A stretch of 64,000 bases of DNA from Hippophae tibetana (GCA_037013495.1 CM072811.1:39199452-39263451), one strand, 5' to 3'; counted from the stretch's first letter, positions 22,915 to 35,249 are shown. Notes: generated by a model from the letters alone, not told the origin. Numbers and translations: made by a program.

Positions 22915-23635
22915 TGTCATGACCCTAGACTTCAACTAGCAATCGTGTGACACTTAACACGTTCCGTTGCACTAAGCCTACCTTTCAACACGAACAAAAC
23001 ACTCTAAAGAGACTAGAAAGCACTTAGAAATTTAAAGGATTCTAGAGCAAATCAAGAACATAAGAGAGTTTGTGAAATATGTTTTGTATTGCTCTAGAGA
23101 TGTTATCTTACAACTTCCTAAGGATCCCAAGGATGGGTACAAATGTAGACCAAGTGGCCTATTTATAGTATGACACCAAGCCTAAGGTTATGTCATAATT
23201 TTCTAGATCCTACCATGTTTAGAATGTACAAGAGTATCTACATTGTTCTAGTTTTATCTAAAACATGACACAAGGTTCTAGGACCTTCTAGTCAAGTCTA
23301 GCCAACTCTAGAGTCTTCTAAGATTGTCTAGTTCCTTCATGAAAGTTATAGGATGTTTTGGAAGCTTCTAGAGACTTCTACATCTTTCATGAACCATCCA
23401 ACATGCTCTAGAATATTCCAATACCTTCCACCACCATCTAGCACCTTCTAGCACATACTACTGTACTCCGAAACATTATAGAGTTTTCCAGGCTTGAGTT
23501 GAGTCCATCCAACTCTAGCTCCCCCTAGACATCACTAGGCCACACTCAAACTTTCCCATGTAGTAACTTGGAGAAAATTCTAGATCCTTTAAGCAAGCAC
23601 CATTTCTTTGGAATTTAAGGGACAATTTGAGCGAG
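22915..23635 (-). repeat. chromovirus 3' LTR (left copy)
   Basis: Starts TGTCATGACCCTAGACTTC and matches 28647-29043 with few differences, including ATCTTACAACTTCC(T/C)AAGGATCC and ACCAAGTGGCCTATTTATAGT. The sequence CCTATTTATAG on the plus strand marks a TATA-like block. Past 23321 it contains many CTTCTAGA-type words. The inner end near 23635 is inferred from the CACTA start. Confidence 0.8.
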
Positions 23636-23976
23636 CACTATTAGAAAATGTGGCATTTAAGTCGATATGTAAATTCAGTTTTTGGAAAAAAACTGACTTA
23701 TAATGAATTTAAAGTCAGTTCGGTGTAGAACCGACGTTACACATAGCATCAGTTGACGTGTCGAATCGACGCTACACGTGGAGGTAGCATCTGATCTATG
23801 TGTCAACTGATGCTAAATACATGGATATCGTTGATTCACCATGTCAACCAAAGCTATGTTCTACGTGTAGCATTGGTTCGACATGTCAACCGATGCTATG
23901 TGTAGCTTCGGTTCACGTGTTGAACCGACTTTACATTTTTAAGTCATCATATTTAAAGTTGGTTAATAACCGAATT
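23636..23976. mobile_element. CACTA-type DNA transposon fragment or MITE with palindromic subterminal repeats
   Basis: Begins CACTATTAGAAAATGTGG, the form of a CACTA (En/Spm) terminal inverted repeat. It is followed by direct and inverted copies of motifs such as TAGCATCAGTTGAC, GTCAACTGATGCTA and GTCAACCGATGCTA, alternating with TACGTGTAGC, and closes with AACCGACTTTA. Such dense subterminal repeats are the transposase binding sites of CACTA elements. The opposite terminus is missing, so this is a truncated end. Open frames on both strands arise from the palindromes. No transposase is present. Confidence 0.65.
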
Positions 23977-24500
23977 TCAAGTTCGCGATGCCCTCATCCC
24001 ACCTTCAAGCTTGAACCTTTCTATATGATCTTTGAACTGCCACAAAGAGTCCTTGGGTTCCCAACTTGCCTCTATGTCTAGGGAATTCTTCCACTTGACC
24101 AAGTATTCCCGATAGATTGGTACAACCTTACACGGAATTATGTGGTCCACCAAGATAGAGTCCACTTCTCTATCAAAAGAGGTTACTATCGTAGTAGGCT
24201 CCCTCTTTGATTCTCCCCAACTCATGTCTTCCCCATCTCTATAATAAGGTTTCAACATGCTTACATGAAATAATGGGTAGAGTTTAAGCTTAGGAAGGAG
24301 TTATAGTTTATAGGACACCTTACCGACTCACTTTAGGACTGAAAATGGCCTTTTGTACTTCCTCACCAACCCCCTTTTGAACCTTCTGCAGGGACTTGAA
24401 CTATTGGGGTAATAACTTGACAAGGACCAAATCTGGTTCCTAAAATCAGCCATCCTCCTTTTCTGGTCAGCCCATTTCCCCATCTTTTTAGACACCTTGT
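23977..24500 (-). pseudogene. chromovirus integrase C-terminus with chromodomain
   Basis: The open piece 24258-23977 reads MLKPYYRDGEDMSWGES, then EVDSILVDHIIPCKVVPIYR and EYLVKWKNSLDIEASWEP. The 'E-Y-L-V-K-W-K-x...x-x-x-x-W-E-P' core is a chromodomain, which tethers integration to modified histones. Upstream in other frames is RRLVRKYKRPFSVLKRVGKV-type sequence, the usual GPF/Y-like region. The stop after RASRT is the expected polyprotein end. Confidence 0.85.
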
Positions 24501-24510
24501 TTAAATAAGC

Positions 24511-25400
24511 TCAGGGTAACTCAGCTTGGTCATGCCATGCCTTTTGAAATTTAAAGGTAGTAAGACTCTTTCCTTCATAGCTTATGGCCAAAGCATGAGG
24601 AGTCATGATTTGTTGCCCCATGATGATCTCGAAGGGACTCTTGCAAGTGGATTCGCTCCACTGCAAGTTATAAGAGAATTGAGCTACATCTAGCAACCTA
24701 GCCCAATCATGTGGGTTGGCACTAACAAATTTCCTGATATAGAGTTCCAACAATACGTTGGCATGTTTCGTTTGTCCATCGCTATATGGATGAAAGCTTA
24801 TGGAGAAGTTAAAATTTGTTCCCAACAATTTGGACAACTCTATCCAAAACTTCCCAGTAAATCATGGGTCTCGGTCACTCATGATGTTGGATGGAATTCC
24901 CCAATGCTTCACAACATGCTTAAGGAATAAATGTGTTGTCTTGTCTGCAGTGCAATCTGTTGAGGCAAGTATAAAGGATGCATACTTGCTGAAGCAATCA
25001 ATGACTACAATTATGCTACCAAAGCCCTCTGATTTTGGCAAGCAAGTGATGAAGTCCATTGAGACATTCTCCCATGGTCTCTTTAGGATAGACAGTGGGT
25101 CTAACAAGCCTCCTAGTGTATACTACTTTGTCTTGTCTTGTTGGCATACAAGAAAAGTTCTCACAAAGGATTCAACATCATCTTGTCGTTGAAGCCAGTA
25201 GTAAATGGACTTGATCAAGGCAAGAGTGTGTCTCATACCTGGGGGTCCAGTCCATAGTGAATCACGGCACTTCTTAATCAGCTCCTTCCTTAAGTTCCCC
25301 TACTTAGGCATATAGATACGATTCTGATTGGCATAAAGTAGTATGTTACTTAGCCAAAATCATCTTTTCTTTCCTTCCTTGAAAAGGGCAAGGAGGTTTT
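24511..25400 (-). pseudogene. chromovirus integrase core, catalytic Glu replaced
   Basis: Piece 25107-24862 has PWENVSMDFITCLPKSEGF and IVVIDCFSKYASFI ending IPSNIMSDRDP, giving the first two catalytic Asp positions. Piece 24837-24511 has SISFHPYSDGQTKHANVLLE, where the usual 'D-G-Q-T-E-R-x-N' has Lys-His, so the catalytic Glu is lost. It continues with LYIRKFVSANPHDWARLL and SPFEIIMGQQ, normal for this family. Confidence 0.85.
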
Positions 25401-25575
25401 GAGCCATGACATCATGCTCCAACCCTTCTTTGATCCTTTCCAGTAAGGGATTACTTGGTCTAATTAAGACTGCTAACTCTACCTTTCGACTTAGGGCATT
25501 AGCCACCACGTTAGCCTTTCCAGGCTTGTACTCAAGCTTGTAGTCAAACTATGCTAAGAATTCTTGCCACCGAGC

Positions 25576-26850
25576 TTACTTCAGACTCAATTTATTCTGA
25601 GTCTGGAAGTAGCTAGTTGCTACATTGTCCGTCATGATCACGAAATGAGAACCTAATAAGTAGTGTTGCCACACCTTTGGGAAATGGATGATAGTTGTCA
25701 TCTTCTTTTCCTGCACTATGTAGTGATGTTCAGTGTCATTAAGCTTACGACTCTCATATGCTATCAAACACCTTTCTTGCATCAACATTCCACCAATGGT
25801 AAATTTTGAAGCATTTGTATATAGCTTATACATCTTGGAAGGGTCTGGTAGAAAAAGCAATGGTTCTCCACTAATGGCCTTCTTCAAGTCTTCAAATGAA
25901 CCTTAGTATTCACTTGTCCATTCCCAAGATTTTTTCTTCTTGAGCAGGTTAGTTAGTGGGGATGCTCTTGCTGAGTATGACTTGATAAACCTCTTGTAGT
26001 AGTTCACAAGTCTAAGGAAAGACCTTAACTTGGGGACTTTAGTATGAGGTTCCCATTCTTGGATGGATTTCACCTTGGTTCCATCCATTATAAGCTTCCC
26101 ATCCATTATCCTATGCCCTAAAAACATCACCTCGTCTTGGGAAAAAAGAATAGTTCTCCTTCTTGACATATAGCTCATTTTCCCTCAGGACTTCAAACAC
26201 CTTCCTCAAGTGCTTAAGATGTTCTTCCAAAGTCTGGCTATATATCACAATGTCATTAAGATATACTACTATGAACTAATCGAGGTAGGGATCAAAAATC
26301 TTATTTATGAGAGTGCAAAATGTAGTAGGTGCATTAGCGAGACCAAATGGCATCACAAGGAACTCATAGGCACTATACCTGGTCACACATGTGGTCTTGG
26401 GCTCATCCCTTTTTACTATGCATACCTGATAGTATCCTGAACGCAAGTCCAATTTCGAAAAGTATCTTGAATTCCCCAATGGATCGAACAAGTCAACAAT
26501 GAGTGGGATAGGATACTTGTTATTTACTATGATCTTATTTAGAGCTCGATAGTTAATGCATATTCATAATGATCCATCCTTCTTCTTTTGAAAGAGCACT
26601 GGGGAACCAAATGGGGCTTTCGAGGGCCTAATAAAGCCATTATCCAGCAATTCGTCAAGTTTCTTTTGGAGTTCTACAAACTCTAAGTTTTCCATCCAAT
26701 AAGATCTTATTGATAGTGGTCTTGTGCCACACTCTAGCTCAATTTCATGGTCTATCTCCCTTCTTGGAGGTAACCGTTTAGGTAATGCCTCAGGATTCAA
26801 GTTCTGGAACATATCCAAGATAACTTGCACCTCTGTCGACAAGCTTGGTT
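25576..26850 (-). pseudogene. chromovirus reverse transcriptase and RNase H, YLDD changed to YLND
   Basis: Pieces from 26842 downwards read [60 protein letters not shown] and [20 protein letters not shown]. After a stop, VVYLNDIVIYSQTLEEHL lies at about 26225-26275: the catalytic box is YLND instead of YLDD. Then come DEVMFLGHRIMDGKLIMDG, LRSFLRLVNYYKRFIKSYSA and the RNase H start YKLYTNASKFTIGGMLMQE, where the usual T-D-A-S has Asn. LLGSHFVIMTDNVATSYF follows. Confidence 0.9.
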
Positions 26851-27129
26851 ATGGTGACACCTCCTTATCATAATAATCCTTCAAAATGGCCAAGTAACTC
26901 TTTTCCTCCCTCTTCAATCCCTTCTTGATTGAAGTGCTTTGAGAACTTTGGTAGTAGGTTTGGTGGTCCTCTCTGTTGGTACCACACAAGCCTTTGATCC
27001 ATCCATAATGCACATAGAGTTTGAACATGGGACAAGGAAAGCTCTAACCTGGTCCAACAACTCCATGTCGAATACCACCAAGAAATCATCCATGGGTGCC
27101 ATCGATAAGTCCACTTGGCCAGCTTAAGC

Positions 27130-27420
27130 ACCAAGACTGACCTTAACTCTACAAGAAACTGCTTGGAGAGGTTGTGTTATAGATTTAACTTTTTTGAGAA
27201 AGCCTCCTTCATTGGCAACCTTGAGACCAAGTCTCTTGGCTTCCTCTAGTGAAACAAAGTTGTGAGATGCACCTATGTTGACCAAGGCTTTGTCAACTTT
27301 CCTGATGATGGTTGCATCCAGGAAAATGAAGCCCTTGGGGATCTTCGAGGCATTCTACAATGCACTAAGCATCCGCAAAGAATCCATCTTTGCAGCTTCA
27401 TCTATATCGCTTCCTTATTA
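27130..27420 (-). pseudogene. chromovirus protease remnant
   Basis: Minus-strand translation around 27310-27250 gives VDKALVNIGASHNFVSLEE. This matches the Gypsy protease active site (L-V-D-T-G-A-T/S-H-N-F-V), with the catalytic Asp replaced by Asn. Downstream pieces such as VELLDQVRAFLVP and FLVVFDMELLD fit the second half of the retropepsin. Confidence 0.75.
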
Positions 27421-27439
27421 GTCATGTGTGGAGGCAACT

Positions 27440-28420
27440 AAGGCACTCGATGTCTTCCTTTTTATACATTCACATGCCCAATGTGGTCCATCGTATATGA
27501 AGCACATCACACGGGGCTTTGAGGCACCACGATCCTCATTTTCCTTCCCTCTATCTTGTGCTTTGAATGAGGATATGGCCCAGAATTTTGGCATGGCCTC
27601 CTCTACTCTTTCCTATACCAAACTTTTTATCTATAGCCTTTTATCCCTCTTTGTTTATGGAGTAGTCAATAAGGCTCTCAACAACCGCAATGGCCGAAGA
27701 TAAGTTTAGAAACCACGTCGCTTGATTTCAAGGTTAGCCCACAATTGGAGACCATACATGAACAAGAATAACGCATCCTTGTCTGATGTGTCAGGGAATT
27801 CAAGCAGCAAGGTTGTGAACTCCTTCACATAGTCCCTTATGCTACCTGTCTACTTCAATAGTCACAGTTGGCCCCTTGCTTCCTCTTCAGCATTCACATG
27901 GAAGGATTGGCTTTTGAACTCCCTTTTGAAGTCATCAAAGGTGTCAATTATGCATACTCCTCATTGCACATCTCCATGCCTGCATCTTTACCACAACATA
28001 GTAGTGTCAAACAAGTACATGGCAGCAGTTTGGATCTTGCTGGCATGGTCTCTTATGCTAGTAGCCTTAAAGTATTGTTCAATATCCCACAAGAAGTTCT
28101 CAACTTTCCTAGCATTCCTAGAACCATTGAAGGTATTTGCTTTGGGAACTTCCACCTTCTTGGCCTCAATGATTGTGGTTTTGTTAGTTCCCGAGGCCAT
28201 AGCCAACTTGCAAAGTGCTAGCTCACCACCCATATCCTCAACTCTAAGTAACACATTAGTAATTTCTATTTGGACAAGATCACTAACATTAGCAAGTTCA
28301 GCCTTTAACCCATCGATCTCTTGCCTTAACCCATTGTCTAGCTCATTGAGGAACATCTTGATTGTTGTATAGATCTCTACATCCTTTGCTTCTAATCTGC
28401 TGCAAAATTCCTCTTAGTTG
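27440..28420 (-). pseudogene. chromovirus gag with degenerate zinc knuckle
   Basis: Piece 28356-27988 reads QEIDGLKAELANVSDLVQIE, a coiled-coil-like N-terminus, then VEVPKANTFNGSRNARKVEN and FLWDIEQYFKAT, the typical start of the chromovirus gag domain. Further on, at about 27510-27450, CFIYDGPHWACEC matches the usual 'C-F-x-C-x-G-P-H-x-A-x-x-C-P' knuckle with the second Cys changed to Tyr. Gag would package the RNA. Confidence 0.8.
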
Positions 28421-28628
28421 TCCACCCAGTGGAACAGCTCCCTCAAGCTATCCTGAGCACTCTTAACACGTGCTTCCAAGCTAGAGATCATGTCTTTCGA
28501 CTTGGCTCGAGACTCCTTAGTTGGTGGTTTCCAAACTCCTCATGTCCACGTTCTGTTGATGGAACATCCACACTTGGTGTAGCTGGGGCATTATTCTTCA
28601 TTATGTCAAGGATAGTAAAGTTTCAATC

Positions 28629-28645
28629 GAAAACTCTGATAAAAA
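28629..28645 (-). other. chromovirus primer-binding-like site (tRNA-Met type)
   Basis: Next to the inner end of the right LTR the element's strand reads TTTTATCAGAGTTTTC, similar to TGGTATCAGAGC, the common plant primer site for initiator tRNA-Met. Two Gs have been lost. Confidence 0.55.
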
Positions 28646-28646
28646 T

Positions 28647-29070
28647 TGTCATGACCCTAGACTTCAACTAGCAATCGTGTGACACTTAGCACTATCCATT
28701 ACACTAAGCCTACCTTCCAACCCGAGAAAAACATTCCAAAGAGACTTAGAGATTTAAAGGATTTTGGAGCAAAGCAAGAACATAAGAGAGTTTGTGAAAT
28801 ATGCTTTGTATTGCTCTAGAGAGGTTATCTTACAACTTCCCAAGGATCCCAAGGATGGGTACAAATGTAGACCAAGTGGCCTATTTATAGTGTGGCACCA
28901 AGCCTAAGGTTATGACTCAAGCTTCTAGATCCTACCATGTCTAGAATGTACAAGATTATCTAAATTGTTTTAGTTTTATCCACAACATGCCACAAGGTTC
29001 TAGGACCTTATAGTCAAGTCTAGCTAACTCTAGAATCTTCTAGAAAATTCCACTAGGCATGACACCTCAA
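28647..29070 (-). repeat. chromovirus 5' LTR (right copy), truncated
   Basis: Matches the left LTR from TGTCATGACC to about 29043, then appears to skip roughly 200 bp and resumes weakly at CCACTAGGC. Outer end approximate. Confidence 0.75.
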
Positions 29071-31499
29071 AAGAATAAAGTTGCGACTATATCCTATGAA
29101 GGACAAGTAAAAACATATTTATAGATGACTAAGCTAGTTTACTATAAACACATGGCATTTTTACCATAGACTCTGCAACCTAAAGGTGGCATATGGAAAA
29201 GTATGGCTTTATGTGTTTATAGGACTGAACTTACATCACATATATGTAGGTGACAACCAAGATAGTGTGTCACAGATGAAACACACCCTAGTGATAGGCT
29301 TTGTACCATGTAGATAGCTTATAACAAGTGTAGCTTCAGGCTTTCTATTGCCCTTTAATTATCCATAGATCCTGACATGGGCAATGGTTGACCTAAAGAA
29401 CAAGAAACTTTCTCTAACTTAAGATCATCCACTCCACCATGCCCAAAACAAAAAAGTTTGGCATAGTGAAAGGACTATAGGTCCTTCCTAAGATGGTGAA
29501 TAAAAGTGACAATAAAGAATGTATACACTTCTGGTAAAGGAAAGTAATCGCCAACTAAAAACTTAGAAATTTTTCTAAGTTAAAAATTTATACTTGGACT
29601 ACTTGACTAGATCTTAAACACACCAAGAACGAGGCTAAAAATATAAGGACTAATATAGGTCACCCAAACTTAGAAAAAAAATTAAAGTTGTAAAAATGTT
29701 GAATATAGACATCTGTGAGCACCTGAATAATGGGTTGATCGAACAAAGCCCACCTGAATTGAGGTTGGCTACATAGAGCCTAATCAATCAAAGGTTGGAC
29801 AAATAGAGGTTAGTAGAACATAATTAACCATATAGAAGTATGGTCATCCATGTAGAATGTATTGGGTATAATTTTTCAAACAGAGTTGGTCGAATAAGTT
29901 TGGGCCATAAGTTGGTCAGCCATGCCTTTCTCATTGTCCCACATAATAGTGTTCTCTCACTATCATCATTACTTTATATGACAAACATGTTTTGGAAGAA
30001 CTCACTATCTAACAACAAATTGATAGCCAGTCATGTGCTCCATAACAAAGTACTCACTTTACCTCTAGAAAAAAAAACATTTAAGTTTCCACACTTAGAA
30101 AAAAAATAAGCAAGAAACACTCATTAGGCATGAATTAAGTGAGAGTGAAGAACATGATACATAAAAGAAAATATAGATTTGAAAGCACAGAAAAGTTTCC
30201 AATCATCTTTGGTCTTTGAGACAAATTAAAGATACAATGTCAGTACGAAGTAACCTCTCCCGAACTCCATCGAAATGGCCGAATTTTAGAGTTTTATCTT
30301 ATAGTTCACAAATTACATACTTCCACGTAATGGGCCACGAAGCCTCATTCACGAATTTTTCAACCATGACATATGTCCTCTTAAAAAAATAGAGGCAAAA
30401 AATAGATACCTCATGCGATGCATCTTTTGTGCATTCCATACAACAAGTACCTTACTACAGTTTTAGCTATATATCTATATTTTGGACAAAGTTTGGGCAA
30501 AATTAAATCAAAAAATATATCAGGTGGGTTGAAATACTAATCCCACTAGAAATTGAGGTGATCGAGGCATGATCGCCTACTGCATGAACTTCTCTAAAAA
30601 TGCTAGCCTTTTATGCATCCAAGACACTTCGCTCCAATGAGAAACAGAAGTACAAATTAGAAAAAGAGTTACAGCAAATAAAAGCCTACTTTTAGAGAGT
30701 GGGGATACCCCAAGAACAATATCAGGACTCCCTCATACTTACACAATCCTTATGAAAAAATGAGTTATATCATCAAATGTATCCCACCATGATCCTAGAA
30801 CCACCATTGCGAACAACTAAAAGATCAGATTCCCATTAAGACTAGACCTATCATTCGGGCTGAGACCCCCAATTAGACTTTTGTTAACCAGAGGTACATT
30901 GAAAAGTTTTAATAGACAAGACTTATCGAACAAAACCTCATCACACGAACCACTGCCACCTAGGTTGTTGCCAAATAGGGAACCATTAAACCAGATCCAT
31001 TAGATGAGAACCCATCAGACAAAGCCTTTTCGGATGGCCACCTACCAAACAAAGGATCTCCGGACTACACCTCACTTGATAGAGCCCCTCTAGATAGAAA
31101 TTGGCTAGACATGCCTTAAGCGAACAACCTTGATTTTCCAATTGACCACTACTATTCGTTTATCATCTTGATTTCCCTTATACATATCCACAATGACCAA
31201 ACCCTACCATTTCTATCTATCACTCTGAAATCTATGAAACCACTTCCTTCATAGAAAATATGTGTATGGGTGTAGTACAATTCATTGTGTTTGGATGGAA
31301 ATAAAAATAATAAAATTATGCTTCCCACATAAGCATGTGATAGGTACCAATAGGAAGAAAATGAAATAAAGGTAGTGCAAGGCATAGAAAAGGTCAGGAC
31401 ACATAGATTTCTCTCCATAAACTTGAAGAGTTTGACAGGCATACCCTCTGGCATAGAAGGTAAAAACACTATGTGACTCTAGAGTCGAGTTTTTGAAAT
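29071..31499. other. unassigned repeat-like non-coding DNA
   Basis: About 2.4 kb without a recognisable gene. Two patches (about 29735-29835 and 30950-31115) repeat short phrases such as GAACAAAGCCCACC, ATAGAGCC, GACAAAGCC and ATAGAGCCCC at irregular spacing, as in decayed tandem repeats of an LTR-element untranslated region. A weak block near 30630-30690 translates to EKQKYKLEKELQQIKAYF, a coiled-coil-like stretch that could be a decayed gag or antisense-ORF remnant. Short open frames (29840-30109 plus, 31469-31152 minus) resemble nothing known to me. Confidence 0.4.
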
Positions 31500-32130
31500 A
31501 AACTTTAACTTCAATGTAATTCCTTCATTAGAGGCCCAATTCAAAATCTAGAAACATCACCAGTAATGGAGACCATTGTGCATGTTTTAACGCTCGAATA
31601 AAGTTAAAATCTCCATAATTGTACAAACAAATTAGTGCATGAAAGTTTACCAATAGCCAACAAGGTGATTGAAAGGTGAGGATGCCTCAACATCGACTAA
31701 ACGGGAAGACAGATGCCTAGACCCAAAAGGCTTGGAGTTGATAATGCCTGTAAAATAAATCCATGCCATAGGACACAATATAAATGGGTCTACTTAGTAG
31801 TAGGATTCACAGATCGACAATGAGCACTAATTTTGCAGAAAATGATAATCATGGAGATATAACTGTGATCCTAGATTAAAGTCTATTTTCATAGGTAAGT
31901 GTTCAACATCAAGCGCATCTTTTCCCCTATATATTTATTCACATTGTACACTTCACACAATAAGTTCATAATTTCATAACTACACATATACACAAATTAA
32001 TCTATAATATCTCTCTATCTTTACTTCTTTCCTCTAAATCACATAGTGAGACTCTCATCTCCTCCATTATCTTCATCACTCAAATTGACTTAAGCATAAA
32101 AAAGCTAAAACCCGCCATACCTCTTAACGG
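31500..32130 (+). mobile_element. possible Tat-type LTR remnant
   Basis: A TATA-like CCTATATATTTATTC near 31927 is followed about 160 bp later by ATTGACTTAAGCAT. This phrase order resembles the R-U5 part of Tat-lineage Gypsy LTRs as I know them. No second copy was found in the window, so the call is tentative. Confidence 0.25.
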
Positions 32131-32627
32131 TTCAAGATCCTAACGATTGTTCTCTAGTCATAAGATGATAATAAAGAGAAGTACACCTGACTAAAAATAG
32201 AATCAACACCATCGAACAATTTAAGTATCTCATAGGTGGTATATGGTCCTTATGATATATTGAGATTCTACCTGGCTCGAAAGAGGTCTTCAAAAGCTGC
32301 ATAAGTTTCCCCTCGACTTGTAGTAGAGTCAAAGAAGATGGGGAATTCTTCCTCGATCGTGATCGAGTCTAGGGTTATTCCTTCCTAAATTGGGAAGTTA
32401 TCTTATAACTCCCATTAATGGTGGGAGATGCACGGAGCTCGAACCAACTTTTGGGAGTTACCTGAAAACTCTTGGCTCTTATCTTGCTTCCATCCAAGGA
32501 TTACAGTGTAGTATTGTAGGAGGAGCTTATGATGATATAATAGAAAATTTTCTTTTATAGTAGGAATCAAAAAAATGTCAAAATCATCAATTTTACCCCT
32601 AAATATAATCACACATGTAATATCAAA
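32131..32627. other. non-coding DNA, no gene seen
   Basis: About 500 bp of moderate composition with two short minus-strand open frames that resemble nothing known to me. Possibly part of the same element as the preceding LTR-like segment. Confidence 0.4.
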
Positions 32628-33122
32628 ACCTTAAATTTTTTAAAAATATTAATTTTATCGTTATTTAACACTTTTTTTATAATTAAAAGATTTTAAAATA
32701 TATTTCTTCAACTAGAAAAGAACACTAAGATATAAACAAATGGGTTAAGGTGATTCTTCATGCTAAAAATATATAAATCAAATAATTAAAAGTATTAAGT
32801 GATGTATTAATATTGAATTGAATATAAAGTTAAATGGTATAAAAGGTAAAATAATTGTAAAACTTTTTAGAGACCTTAAATTTTAAAAATATATATATTA
32901 ATTTCATCTTTATATAACACTTTTTTTATAGTTAAAAGATTTTAAAATATATTTCTTAAACTAGAAAAGAACACTAAGACATAAACAAATGGGGTAAGGT
33001 GATTCTTCATGCTAAAAATATATAAATCAAATAATTAAAAGTATTAAGTGATGTATTAATATTGAATTGAATATAAAATTAAATGGTATAATAGGTAAAA
33101 TAATTGTAAAACTTTTTAGAGA
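32628..33122. repeat. tandem duplication of about 245-250 bp
   Basis: The segment from ACCTTAAATTTT at 32628 to AACTTTTTAGAG at 32872 is repeated at 32873-33122 with only a few differences. Both copies contain AACTAGAAAAGAACACTAAG and GGTGATTCTTCATGC. The high identity suggests a recent duplication. Non-coding. Confidence 0.9.
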
Positions 33123-34170
33123 TAATTACATTAATTTATGTAAGTAAAATTGTATAATATAATTTAAAAGATACGTCCCTATCATCATGTGGAGCTCGAC
33201 TGCTTAAGGAACTGTATTGCCGCAAGCAAAATGAGGTTGACGTGTTGCAAAGGTGCACATGGGCAGCTTGGTACGATTCATGTGGGCTCTTCATTAGGGC
33301 GTGGAAACATGTAAAACATACCAATTCGGCAATGTCAAGTCACGCACGTGCTGCTATGATGCTCTTTTCTTTGCACGTGGCATGTCCACCATGCAGTGAG
33401 GCATATCCAATGGAAAAATTAAGTTTGACATTTTTTTATTTTCTTTTGAAAAAGAGGATTAAGATAAGATTAATTATAATAAAAATATATAAAAATTCAT
33501 TAATTTTGAGATGAGATACTATAAATTTATTAAATATTAAAAATATATCAAAAATATTAAAAATAAAATACTTGAATATGTGTGTATTTTTTAAGTTGTT
33601 ATATGTTATTAAATCAAATGCTATATGTTCAAACATATTTAAATTTATATTTTTTTAAATTATAATTAATTTAGAAAACGTATAACAACTCAATAAAATT
33701 CACACATGTATTTACGTGTTTTATTTTTGATATTTTTTTTTAATTTTTAATTTTTTAATATATTTTTTGATAGTTAATTAATTTGTAATATCTAATCCAA
33801 AAATTAATAAACTCTTATATATTTTTGTAATAGTTAATGTAATTTTTCTATCTTCCATCCTCCTCTTTTTTCCTTTTCCGTCAACAATAGATTTTAGATA
33901 TAAGTTAGATATATAAAAATAATATTATATTAGTAATAAATATCATTTTTATCCATACATATTTAAATAATTAGTGATATGCATTATTTAAGTTACTATT
34001 AATCAAACCATAATATTAAATATAATATGAATTCTATTTGCATATATCTAATCACTATTTAACACATATGTTATAATTTTATATTATTTTATTTAATATT
34101 AATAAATATCATTTTAATATAAAAATTATTTGTATATTTTTCTCTATTCCTCACCCCCTCCTCATGTTAA

Positions 34171-34365
34171 TAGCATTGACTAACGTATTACTTTGGTAAG
34201 AACTAACCAATACTTCTTTTATGCCAATGTGCTTGTCACACCATGAAAGGAATTTTTCTTTGTTTCTTTTTTCCTTTGTATAAAATACTGTTTGGCTTAG
34301 AGAAGTTTCTGTTTAATTATAGCATTGGAATAACGTATTACTTTGGTAAGAACTAACAAGTATTA
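34171..34365. repeat. direct repeat of about 40 bp, spaced 149 bp
   Basis: TAGCATTG...TAACGTATTACTTTGGTAAG followed by AACTAAC occurs at 34171-34208 and again at 34320-34357. The 110 bp between are not repeated. Confidence 0.8.
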
Positions 34366-35249
34366 ATAATTTAATTGGATATCATAATATATTTTTTACA
34401 CAAAGTTTTATTTTAACCTTATTCATGCAGCATTTTTTATAATGTAAACAATATATATATATTCAAAAATACTATATATATATATATTATAAGGTAGAAA
34501 CAAATATTTTTAAGAGGAATTAAAAGTGCATTCAGGTGGTATAAAAAACAAAAACAAAAAAATATTAATTTAGTCCAAGTCTGGTGCGGTGCAATGACGG
34601 TAAAACTTATTATTATTATTTACTTTCAGTACTTATTTATTTTTAATTAAAAATGTTATATGTAATTCATTTTTTTTAATATATTAAATGTTAAAGCTTA
34701 AAATTTAAAATTCAAGTAAAATATATTTCTATTATATATATATATGAAAAAATGAATAATAGCAATGATTTATTTCTTATATTCTATACAGAAGAACAAG
34801 GCGCCTATATATAGGCAACTGTACACAGATTTTACACATAGTAGACTATCTAAAAATAGAGTGCTAAATATAGAAAACAATCGAGGCTAATTCTATAATA
34901 ATTACACAGCTGTCAAATAGATAAAGATGGAATGTTTTCTAACGACTTGGAGAAGATTATGCCCGCCTCCTGGATTTGTGCAGATTTCCAAGGATGTATA
35001 GATTGGAATGGTTTTAATCTTTTACAATATATATATAATTTATCTACAATTTTTTAGAAATAACATCTAAAAATTAATTTATCAAGAATTATGATAGGAT
35101 GTCCTTCGTATCCATCCCTTATCCATGGCTACAGTACTTTTTCTTAGAACATATCTTTATATATAAAACTTTAAATTATAACTAAAATAACTTTTGAAAA
35201 AATTATATTTTTATTTTTAAAAAGCGGCATATTTTTTCCTTTTGTATTA

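Larger units (their letters stand above)
22915..29070 (-). mobile_element. Ty3/Gypsy chromovirus relic, minus strand, with both LTRs
   Basis: LTR copies flank gag, zinc knuckle, protease, RT, RNase H, integrase and a chromodomain in Gypsy order on the minus strand. RT before integrase defines Ty3/Gypsy, and the C-terminal chromodomain defines a chromovirus. A primer-binding-like site lies next to the 5' LTR. Catalytic residues of protease, RT and integrase are changed and all frames have stops, so the element is dead. The right LTR is partly deleted. Confidence 0.9.

Noticed and set aside
27839-28372. 177-residue plus-strand protein
   Set aside because: It is antisense to the chromovirus gag, whose minus-strand reading matches known gag blocks.
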